A stretch of 64,000 nucleotides of DNA from Albirhodobacter sp042466415 (GCF_042466415.1 NZ_JAXHCH010000001.1:1-64000), one strand, 5' to 3'; counted from the first letter of the stretch, positions 41,221-50,821 are shown. Numbers and translations: made by a program. Notes: generated by a model not told the origin, from the sequence alone.

Positions 41221-42084
41221 TTAAGCTACTCTTTGCACCTGCTGATCGGGGTTGGTTGTTTTAATTCTCTGCCAATAGACCACGGCAGGTGGCCTGCCGC
41301 CAAGCGAGGAATGCGGTCGCTTGTGATTGTAGAACTCGATCCATTTTCTGATGCCTGCTTTCGCCTCCGATCCGGTTTCCCAAGCATGCGGGTAGACGCA
41401 TTCATACTTCAGGGACCGCCACAGTCGTTCGACGAAGATGTTGTCAAGGAAGCGGCCCTTGCCATCCATTGAAATGCGGACATTTGAGCGGCTCAGTCGG
41501 TCTGTCCATGCAAACGATGTGAACTGTGAGCCTTGGTCGGTATTCATAATCTCAGGCGGGCCGAACTTGTGGATCGCTTCGTTCAACGCATCGACGCAAA
41601 ACTCTGCCTCCAGCGTGTTTGAGATGCGCCAAGCCAGCACCTTGCGTGTGTGCCAGTCCATGATTGCCACAAGATACAAGAATCCGCGCCGCATTGGCAG
41701 ATAGGTAATGTCGGCGCACCAGACTTGGTTGGGCCGATTTACCCGCAACCCACGCAGCAGGTAAGGATAAATCTTGTGCCCCTTTGCCGCCTTGCTGGTG
41801 TTCGGCTTCTGATAGATGGGCATGAGGCCCATCAGCCGCATAATGCGTCTGATCCGTTTCTCGTTTACGACGTGATCCTCATTTCGCAGGTGCCAAGTCA
41901 TCTGGCGCACGCCGTAAAACGGGGTTTCCAGGAACTGCTTATCAATCAGCCGCATCAGGTCGAGGTTCATTTCACTTTCGCCTTTCGGCTCATAATAGAA
42001 CGAGGATCGAGAGATCGACAGCAACGCGCATTGCTTCCCAACAGACAGCCCAGGCAGATTGGGCTCAACCATCTTGCACCTCAT
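41221..42084 (-). CDS. IS3-family transposase orfB (copy 2)
   Basis: 287 residues, identical in protein sequence to 38266–39129. The rve catalytic residues are intact (CADITYLPM, NTDQGSQFTS, FVERLWRSLKYE). Overlaps orfA by ATGA at 42081. Confidence 0.94.
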   Translation of the reverse strand: MRCKMVEPNLPGLSVGKQCALLSISRSSFYYEPKGESEMNLDLMRLIDKQFLETPFYGVRQMTWHLRNEDHVVNEKRIRRIMRLMGLMPIYQKPNTSKAAKGHKIYPYLLRGLRVNRPNQVWCADITYLPMRRGFLYLVAIMDWHTRKVLAWRISNTLEAEFCVDALNEAIHKFGPPEIMNTDQGSQFTSFAWTDRLSRSNVRISMDGKGRFLDNIFVERLWRSLKYECVYPHAWETGSEAKAGIRKWIEFYNHKRPHSSLGGRPPAVVYWQRIKTTNPDQQVQRVA

Positions 42085-42374
42085 TTGTCGGTCCAGGGTT
42101 TGAGCTTTCTTGCCAAAAAATCGTTGGCGACGGCCAACTCCCCAATCTTGGCGTGCAGGTCTTTGACCTGCTCTTCATCGACTTCCGGTGCCTTCCGGCC
42201 GCCACGCTCAAATACGCCAGACGCACCTTCAAGCAGAGCACGTTTCCATTGATGGATCATCGTGGGATGCACGCCGAACCGACTGGCCAGCTCGCTGACC
42301 GTCTCTTCGCCCTTCAGCGCTTCCAACGCTACCTTGGCTTTGAATTCTGGATGATGTTGCTTCCGTTTCGACAT
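42081..42374 (-). CDS. IS3-family transposase orfA (copy 2)
   Basis: 97 residues, identical in protein sequence to 37976–38269. HTH and leucine-zipper-like C-terminus intact. Confidence 0.92.
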   Translation of the reverse strand: MSKRKQHHPEFKAKVALEALKGEETVSELASRFGVHPTMIHQWKRALLEGASGVFERGGRKAPEVDEEQVKDLHAKIGELAVANDFLARKLKPWTDK

Positions 42375-42454
42375 CGTCGATCTCCTTCGTGTTGAAGATC
42401 AACAGACAACAAATCGCAGCTTACGTCAGTGTCCTAATTTTAGGGGGTAGCTCA

Positions 42455-43532
42455 GATCGCATCGCCCTTGTCCGCGCAAAGCTATGAGCCCACCGATACG
42501 GAGGGGGTTTGGTTCAGCGGCTATGAGAAAGGTTACAACAGCATCGAGTTGAACCTGACGCAGATTGAAAAGCTCGGAAAACTCGAGATTCAGTTTAACC
42601 GGTGGGCGCCGTTTGAGGGCTATGCGCGGTGCCAATATGTGTTCGCGGTGGAGCCGGGACTGCCGGCGAAAGCCTTGGTCAATGGAGCTTATGGGCAGGC
42701 TGCGCAATGCCCTGCGGGGTTTTCCGTTACCCTTGAGCGCAGCGCTGCCAATGGCTTGCTGCTAGGGTTTGAGCGGGCGGATTTCCTGACGAAGGCGGAG
42801 ATGAACGCATCGCTGCGGCCGTTCCGTGCGGCCGATGCGCGGGTTCCGGTGGCGGGGCTTGATATTCTGGGCCTCGCGCCGGGCATGGCGCGGGCGGATG
42901 TTGAGGCGGTGCTGGAGGCGGCGGGATACGAGCTTGACCGCGATGAAATCGGCGGCACTATGGGGCGCGGCTGGGAGGCGCAGGCGCTCAACGCGGTGAA
43001 ACGCGATGCGCCGGAGGGGGCATCCGACATAATCGGCGTGCAATTTACGCCGGTTTTTGAAGGCGAGTCTCCAACGGAGCGCCTTGAACTCGTGGGGCGC
43101 AATTGGGAGATTTCGGCATCGGAGCAGCTCTCGGAAATCACCTTGAAGCAGGCTTTGACGCAGAAATATGGCGCTGCATTGAACGGCGGGAGTGACTGGG
43201 CCTATGATCGCGCGGGGGCCGTTCTTGCGACCTCTGACGCCGAGAGGGAAGCTTGTAAGCCAAATGGACTGCAGCGGTTCGTGGCGGGGGATTCGTTTCC
43301 TGGCTGGTCGCTGAGACGTTCTGAACTCAGCCCATCCTGCGGCCCCAGGCTGACAAGCTATATGCGCAGTGATAGCAGTTCGGGGCGCGCCGAGCGATTG
43401 ATCCTCGTGCTCTATGATCCCGATATCGCTTGGGACCGCTTCTGGACGATCTGGTCGCGTGATGAGCTGCGTGGCATCGAAACCCTCTATGACGGCGTCT
43501 CCAATGCGACCGCCGCCGCTCCGAAGCTCTGA
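42455..43532 (+). pseudogene. 5'-truncated protein of unknown family
   Basis: Open from the IS edge (IASPLSAQSYEPTDTEGVWF) to a stop at 43532, about 358 codons. A TTG at 42468 could restart, but the signal peptide expected for such a protein is missing. Contents: GYNSIELNLTQIEKLGKLEI, then LDILGLAPGMARADVEAVLE and LRRSELSPSCGPRLTSYMRS. I do not recognise the family. It precedes the thioredoxin-fold pseudogene by 9 nt, so it was probably its operon partner. Confidence 0.6.
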
Positions 43533-43541
43533 GAAAGGATT

Positions 43542-44407
43542 ATGGCCATGTTGATCACCCGTCGGCGCTTCGCGCTTTCCTCTCTCGCAGCACTCGCCTT
43601 GCCGAAGCTGGCCTTGGCCGACGGCGGGACAGTCACGCCCGAACAGATCTTGAGCAATCTCGAACGCAGCATCTGGCTTTCGACACGGCGGGGCGCGTCC
43701 AAGGCGGCCTATGTGATCGCGGCCCCTTAGTGCCCGTTTTGCCATCAGCTCTACGACACGATCACCGCGCAAAAACGGGATGTCGATTTCCGCTTCGTCT
43801 TGATGGATCAGCGCCACGCCGCCGGGGCGATGGCAAAGGCGTTCTTTAGTGAGGCTGAGATCAGGTCGGTCCGGTCTTCAAGGATCCGCGGGGGCGCAAC
43901 CCGGCGCTTTCGCCGCGCGCGGGGGAATTGATGGATGCCGTCAATCAGGTGACCGGAAATACAATGGCGCAAGGCATTGGCGCGATGAGTTCGGGGGCAG
44001 GCGGATCGGGCTCGGTAGGGGGCTTTGCCTATCCGCTGGTTGTGCAGCGCGAGGCGGATGGCGCGATCACTGGCACGCTCGGCGCTTGGATGATGCTGGA
44101 GGCACTCACGGCGCGCACCGCGCCCGAAGTCGCGACGCCGCCCGCGCCTGCCCGCTATGGTGACTACCTGCGGGCGGCCCCTGACGTGCGTCGCAAACCG
44201 CGCAACTATTTTGCCAAGAAAGCGCAGGCGCCAATGTTTGCGGCCCCGCTCACCGATGCGCCGCAGGTCCAGAGACTCGACAAAGGCGAGGGGTTTGCGA
44301 TCGAGGGGGTCTCGCCCTCTGGCGGCGAGGATTGGATCGCAGTGCGCGCATTCACCACAGGGGAAGCGCTGAAATGGGGCCGCCTCGCAGATTTTTATAC
44401 GCATTGA
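43542..44407 (+). pseudogene. DsbG/DsbA-like Tat-exported thioredoxin-fold protein, decayed
   Basis: The start has a twin-arginine signal (MLITRRRFALSSLAALALPK). The frame is cut by TAG directly before the active site: VIAAP-TAG-CPFCHQLYDTI, where Trp is expected (WCPFC). A one-base frameshift near 43865 follows, and the rest continues as GPVFKDPRGRNPALSPRAGE, LMDAVNQVTGNTMAQGIGA and YPLVVQREADGAITGTL. Two independent lesions make expression of the full protein very unlikely. The family forms or isomerises disulfides in the periplasm. Confidence 0.75.
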
Positions 44408-44420
44408 GAAGGGTGATATT

Positions 44421-45152
44421 ATGAAACGCTGGATTTCGACATCCTATGCCTGGTTCTGGTTTGGGCCTGAGGTTGCGCACCACAACGACAAAAATCGCAA
44501 ATTTTCGGAGGGGGTCAATGACGCGCATTTCTACCTTCCGGACCGTGAGCGGATGGTTCAAGCGGTGAATGATTTCGTGTCGCAGGCCAATGAGTTGCAG
44601 ATGGAGGTGAAGGGGGTGATCCCTTTGCAAGGTGCTACGGCGGAGACCTATGCGCATAGCGCGCATCAGACGAATTCTTCGACTTTCACCAACCAGAGTT
44701 ATGGCTGGGGGTGGGGCTGGGGGCTCGGGTATGGCTATGGCGCGTCTTATACCGGCGGGTTTTTGGTGATCTTGCAATCGGAAGAGATGATCGACTCGGC
44801 GGAGTATCAGGCCCGCATTGCGCGTAATATGGCGGAGCGGAATCGTCGCGATGAGATCGTGTCGTTGGAAGCCGAGCTTGACCTGGCGCAGGGCCGTGTG
44901 CCTGGCTTGGCTCAAGCGGTGGACGAAGCGCGCGAGGCGGCGGCGCGCTGTGCCGAGATCAAGACACACAAGCCGATGCTCGGTGCGGTGCAATATCGTT
45001 GCGGCAAAGACAAATTCGCGACGATGACGGAAGCGGAAGCGCATCGGGACGCTGCCCGGCAGGCTTTGGAACTGGCCGAGCAACGGGTGGCTGCGATGGA
45101 GTTGGAGGTGACGACGCTGAAAAAACGGATGCGAAGGCTGAAGGCGGAGTGA
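44421..45152 (+). CDS. Hypothetical protein with Gly/Trp/Tyr-rich centre and coiled coil
   Basis: 243 residues. The N-terminus (MKRWISTSYAWFWFGPEVAH) has no signal peptide. The centre contains SYGWGWGWGLGYGYGASYTG, followed by GGFLVILQSEEM and a C-terminal coiled coil (IVSLEAELDLAQGRVPGL, ALELAEQRVAAMELEVTTLK). Two Cys (residues ~180 and ~193) may bond. Family not recognised. It follows the thioredoxin pseudogene by 13 nt. Confidence 0.7.
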   Translation: MKRWISTSYAWFWFGPEVAHHNDKNRKFSEGVNDAHFYLPDRERMVQAVNDFVSQANELQMEVKGVIPLQGATAETYAHSAHQTNSSTFTNQSYGWGWGWGLGYGYGASYTGGFLVILQSEEMIDSAEYQARIARNMAERNRRDEIVSLEAELDLAQGRVPGLAQAVDEAREAAARCAEIKTHKPMLGAVQYRCGKDKFATMTEAEAHRDAARQALELAEQRVAAMELEVTTLKKRMRRLKAE

Positions 45153-45253
45153 GGGGCGCGCGTCTTTTCTTGGCGAGGGCTTTCAAATCGGTTTTGATCG
45201 GGCGTAAGGCAAGATGCGCCCTGAGGCGGCGAGGTTTGTGATGGGGGAGAGCG

Positions 45254-46066
45254 ATGCCGCGCGTGCTGGTTTTGGCGGATTTGCATTGGGCCCATTGGCG
45301 GGCGGCGGGGCGGGATCCGTTTGCGGGATTGGGGCCTCAGTTCTGGCAAACGCTCGATCTGGTGATCCTCGCGGGCGATCTGGCCAATAAGGCGCATATC
45401 CGCTGGCCACAGGCGCTGGCGGATATGGGGCGGTTTATTGATCCGGCGCGGATCCATGTGGTGCCGGGGAACCATGATTATTACGATGGCAAGCTGGACC
45501 GCGAGGATAAGCTCGCCATGGCGGCGCATTCCGTGGGGGCGCAGGTCGCGCAATGCGCGCGGATCGATCTCGCGGGGCGGCGGTTTTTAGGCTGCACATT
45601 ATGGACCGATATGGCGCTCGGCGGGGATCTGCGGGGCAATTGCGCGCGGGCCGAGCGGGTGATGAATGATTATCGCAAGATCCGGATGAATTCGGATGGG
45701 TTCCGGCGCGCTTGGCCTGCGGATACGATTGCGCTGCACAAGGCGCATCTGAGTTGGCTTGAGGCGGAGCTCGCGCGGCCCTTCGCGGGCGAGACGGTGG
45801 TGATCACCCATCATGCGCCGATTGCGCCTGAGCCTGCGGGCGATATGGATGCGGCATATGGGTCGGATCTGCGTGAGGTGATCGAGCGCCACGCGCCCGC
45901 CATGTGGCTGTTCGGGCATACGCACCGCGCGCAACAGGCGCAGGTGGGGGGCTGTGCGCTGCGCAATGTCTCGCTCGGCTATCCTGATGAATGGCCGTCG
46001 ACCTCTCCCCAACTCTCCCAAGAGAGCCCCGGCGCGCAGATCGCGCGGGGAGTTCTTGAATGGTGA
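45254..46066 (+). CDS. Calcineurin-like metallophosphoesterase
   Basis: 270 residues. The metallophosphoesterase motifs are in order: VLADLHWAHW (D-x-H), LVILAGDLAN (GD), VVPGNHDYYD (GNHD), VVITHHAPI and LFGHTHRAQ. These bind two metals and hydrolyse phosphate esters. The substrate may be a nucleotide, phosphoprotein or lipid; the sequence does not tell. The stop abuts the stop of the convergent ATPase gene (46066/46067). Confidence 0.88.
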   Translation: MPRVLVLADLHWAHWRAAGRDPFAGLGPQFWQTLDLVILAGDLANKAHIRWPQALADMGRFIDPARIHVVPGNHDYYDGKLDREDKLAMAAHSVGAQVAQCARIDLAGRRFLGCTLWTDMALGGDLRGNCARAERVMNDYRKIRMNSDGFRRAWPADTIALHKAHLSWLEAELARPFAGETVVITHHAPIAPEPAGDMDAAYGSDLREVIERHAPAMWLFGHTHRAQQAQVGGCALRNVSLGYPDEWPSTSPQLSQESPGAQIARGVLEW

Positions 46067-47587
46067 TCAGAGCGGACTGTCGTCCGGATCGCGCGGGGGG
46101 GATATGGGAAACAGAGCGTCGAGGCCTTCGTGCACCTGACGACACTCTTCGCCCAAGGCCTCTCGCGCGGCCTTCGTGGTGTCCTCAAGTGACACAGTAT
46201 CATTGGGCGCCGGGGCACGTTTGCGGGATCGCTTTGACACGGGTTTGCGGCGCGGTGCTTTGGCGGCGGGGCGCTCGATTGGGCCAATAGCCGCGGAGTG
46301 ATACGGATTGGGCGCGGCGCGGGCCATGAGATCGGCATCATAGCGATAGTCGCGGGTCTGCGCGCGCATCAAATGCCCCTCGATCTGGCTTAAACGCACC
46401 CCCGCAAACGCACCGAGCGCGCCCTCCGCCTGGCCCAAAAACCGTTCCAGATCGCGCAGGGCGGCGGGGCCGGTTTGGCCAAAGGCAGTGATCAGCCGCG
46501 CGTTGTTGCGCAGGCTTTGCCAGTCGTCGGGATAGGCGCGGATCAGTTGCGCGGGGTCTTGCCAATAGCTCGCCACCTGCACCCCATACCCGCGCATCAA
46601 GGTCATCAGCGTCACGAAGACCTCGAGCCGGCCCAGTTGCGCGGCCTCGTCAATCACGAAGAGCGTCGGCTGCTGGGGCGCGCGCCTGCGCCGCGCCATC
46701 GCCTGCATCACCGCGCCAAACCAGAGCCGCACAAGACGGGAATGGCTGCGCAGCATATGCGGCGGCAACACGAAATACAGCGTCATCGGACGGCCCTCGA
46801 TCAGATCCGCGAGCCGGAAACTGCTGGGGCCGAGTGCTGCGCGCACTGGCGCGCTTTGCAAGGTTTCCATCGCATCTTCGACGAAATGCAGCACTCCGCC
46901 GATGGTTTCAGGCGCCCCAAGATCGAGCAGCTTGGCAATCCGCGCGACCTCCGGCACGCCGGAGTGCCGCAGCCAGTCGTTCTGGCCCGGACGCATCGCA
47001 TCGCAGAGCTGCAGAACCGCGTCGAAACGCGCGCTCCGGGGCGCTTTTGTGCCAGCGTTGCGGGTGGATCGGGGCGCGTTGGCCGTGGCTTGCAGCATCG
47101 CCGCCACGATCAATTGCCGCGATTGGTTGACCCAGAAAGCGTTGCGTGGATCGTTGTCAGTCTCGATCAAGCACCCCGCCAGCGCCCGCGCCTCGTCATA
47201 GGCATCCGCCCGCGCCAGATCGATCAAATCGAGCGGGTTGAACCGCGCCTGCGGCAGGCCCGTGACGCCAAACGGATCGATGATATGGACCTCATGGCCA
47301 AGGCCACGACGCCAGTTTGCGGTGACATGCGCCGCCTCGCCCTTGGGGTCGAAGACGACCGCAGGCCCTTCATGGCTGAGCAGTAAGGGGATGATCGAGG
47401 TGGTCCCTTTCCCAGCGCCGGTGGGCGCGAAGGTCAGCGCGTGATCCTCGGGGCCAAGGATGACCTCGGCCTCCGCTTTGAGCGCTTTGCCCAGCTCCGC
47501 GCTCGATCGAAAGCCGAAGGCGGCGCGTCTGTCCAAGGCCGCGGCCCAGCCAAGATGCAATCCTGATTTTGCGCGGGCTTCAGTCAT
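46067..47587 (-). CDS. VirD4/TraG-like coupling-type ATPase without visible membrane anchor
   Basis: 506 residues. Walker A APTGAGKGTT at residues 54–63, Walker B LFVIDEAAQLG at about 312, and the typical HEVHIIDPFGVTG and RFNPLDLI stretches of T4SS coupling proteins. Coupling proteins pass DNA and relaxase to a secretion channel. This one lacks the usual N-terminal pair of membrane helices, and no VirB genes lie nearby. The C-terminus is basic and disordered (RRKPVSKRSRKRAPAP). It overlaps the next upstream gene by 8 nt. Confidence 0.85.
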   Translation of the reverse strand: MTEARAKSGLHLGWAAALDRRAAFGFRSSAELGKALKAEAEVILGPEDHALTFAPTGAGKGTTSIIPLLLSHEGPAVVFDPKGEAAHVTANWRRGLGHEVHIIDPFGVTGLPQARFNPLDLIDLARADAYDEARALAGCLIETDNDPRNAFWVNQSRQLIVAAMLQATANAPRSTRNAGTKAPRSARFDAVLQLCDAMRPGQNDWLRHSGVPEVARIAKLLDLGAPETIGGVLHFVEDAMETLQSAPVRAALGPSSFRLADLIEGRPMTLYFVLPPHMLRSHSRLVRLWFGAVMQAMARRRRAPQQPTLFVIDEAAQLGRLEVFVTLMTLMRGYGVQVASYWQDPAQLIRAYPDDWQSLRNNARLITAFGQTGPAALRDLERFLGQAEGALGAFAGVRLSQIEGHLMRAQTRDYRYDADLMARAAPNPYHSAAIGPIERPAAKAPRRKPVSKRSRKRAPAPNDTVSLEDTTKAAREALGEECRQVHEGLDALFPISPPRDPDDSPL

Positions 47588-48305
47588 CGTTCAGATCCTT
47601 TCGACGGTAAATCCAGTTCTTCGGCCCTGCGACATATCTGGGCGGGGGCAGGCGTCCGATTTCGATCTCTTCGAGCATTTCAAACCGTCCGTTTTCGTGC
47701 AGCGTGAGATGGGCGCGTGCGAGACGTTGGCCATAGGCGATGACCACCTCGGCTACGCGGGGGGCTTCGATTTCGGCTTCGATCCATCTCGGCGGCGCGA
47801 AGACCTCCCGCAGCGCTGCCTTTTGGCGCGGGTTTATGCGCGATAGGGCGGTGAGCGTGTCGAAACAGGTGCACAGGGTAAACAATGCGCGGTTTTCGCG
47901 GATGGTTGCGCAAAAGATCTGCGCGTAATTGAGCCAGTTTTGAGGATCTACTGAGCCCGTCAACTGTGGCGTGGCATGGTCAGAAAGCCTGTTGATATCT
48001 CCGTCTAGACTGCGCAGGCCGCTGGTAAGCCAATGCATTGGGGTGCCCGGTTTATTGGGCGCGGTCAGCGCGACACTAGCCTGTGCAGGGCCGATCTCGG
48101 TCTGCACCATCGCCTCGATCCAAGTCATCCGCGGCAGCACTGGCAAGCGGGTGGCGCGAAGGCGGGAAATCTCGTTTGAGAGAAAGCCCTCAAACGCATA
48201 GGCTTTCGAGATCTGCGAGCACAGATGTAAAAACAATGGGCCATGTTCGATTTCTCGGGCATGTTGGGGCAATATCGCGGGGCGAATCCAATTGGGGCGG
48301 CGCAT
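47580..48305 (-). CDS. Hypothetical protein paired with the VirD4-like ATPase
   Basis: 241 residues with no recognised domain, signal peptide or clear membrane helix. It is mostly helical in look (WLNYAQIFCATIRENRALFT; AALREVFAPPRWIEAEIEAP). It is translationally coupled to the ATPase gene (8-nt overlap), which suggests the two proteins work together. Its start at 48305 is only 72 nt from the CHAT gene start (GTG 48377) on the other strand, so the two operons share a promoter region. Confidence 0.7.
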   Translation of the reverse strand: MRRPNWIRPAILPQHAREIEHGPLFLHLCSQISKAYAFEGFLSNEISRLRATRLPVLPRMTWIEAMVQTEIGPAQASVALTAPNKPGTPMHWLTSGLRSLDGDINRLSDHATPQLTGSVDPQNWLNYAQIFCATIRENRALFTLCTCFDTLTALSRINPRQKAALREVFAPPRWIEAEIEAPRVAEVVIAYGQRLARAHLTLHENGRFEMLEEIEIGRLPPPRYVAGPKNWIYRRKDLNDD

Positions 48306-48376
48306 TTTGATCTCCTTTGCGCCGAGGATCTCCGAAGATTTTAAACGGTGGCTTTGGCTGGCTTGTGGAGTGTTGC

Positions 48377-50704
48377 GTGTTTCAATCTGATGCGGTTTTG
48401 TATGATCCTGAAGCCTATCTTGCGCTGCTGACCTCGATTTCGGCGCGGCGCAATGCGGGCGGGCTGGGGGCGGCGGATCTCGACGCGATTGAAGCAGAGG
48501 TGTGCGCGTTTACTGGCGGTGCGATTGGGGATCCGGCGCGGGCGGAGCGCGAGCTGCGCGAATTGCGGCGCTATTTGTTCAGCGTGGCGATTGATGTGGG
48601 GCAGGTCGCCCGCGCGGCGCGGTTTGTCGAGATGGCGCGCCCGCCAGAGTTGCGCGATCCGCCGCGTGACGATCTGCCGGAGGCATCGGGCGATGAGCGT
48701 GTGCGCTGGCTGATGGCGCAGGCTTGGTTGCACGAGGCGCAGGGCCAGTTTGATGCTACGCGGGATGGGTTCGCGGTCGCGGGGGAAGAATATGCGCGGC
48801 TGCCAGTGCCCGAGACCGGGCGGTTTGCGACCCTGACCAATGCGGTGCAATCGGCCTATGAGCTGGGCGACTATCGGCGCGGGGCGCGTCTGTTGCGGCG
48901 GGCAGAGGAGCTGGGCGGGGCGGCGGCATCGACCGAGGTGCAGTTCAATCTCGCCCTTGCGCGTCTTTTCCCGGCGGTCGCTGAGGGGGATATTGCGGGG
49001 TTCGGGGCCGCCTTGGCAGCCGCGCAGGCAGCCTGTCTTGCGCATATGCCATCGCAGATCGACGAGATCAATCGCTTTGCCGCCTTGCAATATTTGAAGA
49101 TGGGCGCGCCTGCTCTGGCGGCGGCAGTGCTCGGAGATACTCCGGGGGCAAACGCCCCAGTTGTCGCGCAATGCGCCGATGGGCAGGTGCGCTTGCAGGT
49201 GCAGATGGCGATGGGTGCCCCCGATCCGGCGCTGGTCGCGCGGATGCTGATGCTGCAAGGCACGCCGGAGAGCGCGCCGCTGGATTGGTCGCTGAGCGGG
49301 GTGCTGGCGCAGGCGCTGTTCGCGCAGCATCAGACCGAGGCTGCGGTGGTGATGAGCACGATGTTCGTGCGCGGGATCGAGACTGTGGCGGCGACCCTGC
49401 CGCAGCGGCGCAGTGAGGCGCCAGAGCTGCGTGCGCGGATCCTCGCGGTTTTCGAGCCGATGGTGGCGGCGCTCTGTGCCGCCAATTATCCGCATGCGGC
49501 AGCAGAATTAGAGGCCCTACACCAAGCGCTTTTGCAGGGGTATGCGCTGCGCGAAGGGGCGTATCGTGATTGGGCGCCGGGCCTGCAGATCGCGCAGGCC
49601 GTGACAGAGGCGACGGATCTTCAGGCGAGAGAACGCCAGGGCGCGATCGAGCGCGGCGCGTTTGCGGGCCATATCATGGGGTTTGGCCAAGCTTTGCAGG
49701 TTGCCCAAGAAGCGGCTGCGTTCGGCGTGCGCGCGCAAACCGATGCCATGGGAACGACGATATTGCGGATCGGGTTTCTGCCGGTGAAGGGCAGGCTGTG
49801 GCGGCATGTGTCCAGCACGCGGGGAGAGCGGCGCGAGGCGCTTGCGATGCCGGTTGAGGAGATTTCGGCACAGATGCGGGCGCTGCGGCGCGCCTTTGCC
49901 CGCGAAGAGGAAGGGCATGCCCCGCTTGCGGCCTTGGCCGCTGGGTTGTTTGCGGGGCTTGAGGACGAGCTTGCGCGGGCGACGCGAGTGCATATCGTGC
50001 CGCTTGGACCGGTCGTGACTTTACCCTTTGGCGCTTTGCTGGGGGCGGGACAGGTTTTGGAAACGGGTGCAGTGGTGACGATTGGCACCGGGGTTGCTCA
50101 GCCCGCGCGGCCAAGCGCCCCGCCGCGTGCCGATCAGGTCGCGATCGAGATTGCCTATGCGCAGGGCGGGCCGCAGGATCCCTTGAACGCCCCGCAGGCA
50201 GAGGCCCGCCAGATCGCGGCGCTGCACGGTGCCCCCTCCGCGACACTGTCGGAATTCAATCGCGCGAGCCTGATGCGTGCGGTCTCATCGCAGCCTAAAA
50301 TCCTGCATATCGCCGCGCATTTCCGAATGCGGGAGGGCGATCTGGGTCGCTCATCGGTGATTGGCGCGGGCGGGGAGGAGATCCCGATTTCGGCGGTGTT
50401 CAACGCCTTCGTCGATCTGAGCGCGACGCAGCTGGTGTTCCTCGCGGGTTGCGACAGCGCGGGGCATGGCGGCGCGCAGAGCCTTGCGGGGCAGCTCAAT
50501 GCTCTGGGCGCGCGCCATGTGATTGCAGCGCTTTGGCCGGTAGATGATGCGGCGGCGAGTGCCCTTGCGATTGCGACCCATGAGGGGTTGGCGCAGGGCC
50601 TGTCTTCCGAGCGGGCGCTTGCTCGGGCGGGCCAGATCCTGCGCGAGAGCAAGGATTTTTCGTCCCCGCGCCATTGGGCGGCGTTTCAATGTTACAGCGC
50701 CTGA
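48377..50704 (+). CDS. CHAT-domain (caspase-like) protease with helical repeats
   Basis: About 775 residues from the GTG at 48377 (VFQSDAVLYDPEAYLALL); the frame opens at 48317, but that stretch overlaps the divergent promoter. The first 550 residues are TPR-like (WLMAQAWLHEAQGQF; RGARLLRRAEELGG). The C-terminal CHAT domain carries the catalytic pair His in ILHIAAHFRM (about 648) and Cys in FLAGCDSAGHGG (about 692), then HVIAALWPVDDAAA. CHAT peptidases of this kind act in regulated proteolysis and some phage defence systems. The next gene is an HTH/DUF4384-like protein. Confidence 0.88.
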   Translation: MFQSDAVLYDPEAYLALLTSISARRNAGGLGAADLDAIEAEVCAFTGGAIGDPARAERELRELRRYLFSVAIDVGQVARAARFVEMARPPELRDPPRDDLPEASGDERVRWLMAQAWLHEAQGQFDATRDGFAVAGEEYARLPVPETGRFATLTNAVQSAYELGDYRRGARLLRRAEELGGAAASTEVQFNLALARLFPAVAEGDIAGFGAALAAAQAACLAHMPSQIDEINRFAALQYLKMGAPALAAAVLGDTPGANAPVVAQCADGQVRLQVQMAMGAPDPALVARMLMLQGTPESAPLDWSLSGVLAQALFAQHQTEAAVVMSTMFVRGIETVAATLPQRRSEAPELRARILAVFEPMVAALCAANYPHAAAELEALHQALLQGYALREGAYRDWAPGLQIAQAVTEATDLQARERQGAIERGAFAGHIMGFGQALQVAQEAAAFGVRAQTDAMGTTILRIGFLPVKGRLWRHVSSTRGERREALAMPVEEISAQMRALRRAFAREEEGHAPLAALAAGLFAGLEDELARATRVHIVPLGPVVTLPFGALLGAGQVLETGAVVTIGTGVAQPARPSAPPRADQVAIEIAYAQGGPQDPLNAPQAEARQIAALHGAPSATLSEFNRASLMRAVSSQPKILHIAAHFRMREGDLGRSSVIGAGGEEIPISAVFNAFVDLSATQLVFLAGCDSAGHGGAQSLAGQLNALGARHVIAALWPVDDAAASALAIATHEGLAQGLSSERALARAGQILRESKDFSSPRHWAAFQCYSA

Positions 50705-50821
50705 GGGCGCAGCGAAATCGTGGCGCAGGAGAAGCTTGCGCAAGCCGGCGCAAATCGTGGCGCCTTTCAGCATGCCAGACTGGTCTCGACAAACTGGCGC
50801 TTACACCCCAGCGGAGGCACT

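Larger units (their letters stand above)
41182..42454 (-). mobile_element. IS3-family element, copy 2 (inverted, no target duplication)
   Basis: An inverted copy of 37896–39168, 1,273 bp, with the same ends (TGAGCTACTCCCC at 41182; TAGCTCA ending 42454). Both ORFs have identical protein sequences to copy 1. The flanks differ (left tgg, right gat), so there is no target duplication, and the gene on each side is cut. Confidence 0.93.

Noticed and set aside
37896..42454. A functional composite transposon made of the two IS3 copies
   Set aside because: The inside genes are truncated and broken internally, and the outer flanks do not form a matching duplication. A rearranged pair fits better.
43731..43733. 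TAG as a recoded residue (pyrrolysine) in the thioredoxin-fold gene
   Set aside because: The site normally holds Trp, a frameshift follows, and nothing in the window suggests a pyrrolysine system. Decay is simpler.
48341..49495. Long minus-strand ORFs opposite the CHAT gene (also 51882–52838, 52848–53924 and 21202–22029)
   Set aside because: They are antisense to well-supported high-GC genes, have Arg/Gln/His-rich low-complexity sequence and no motif.
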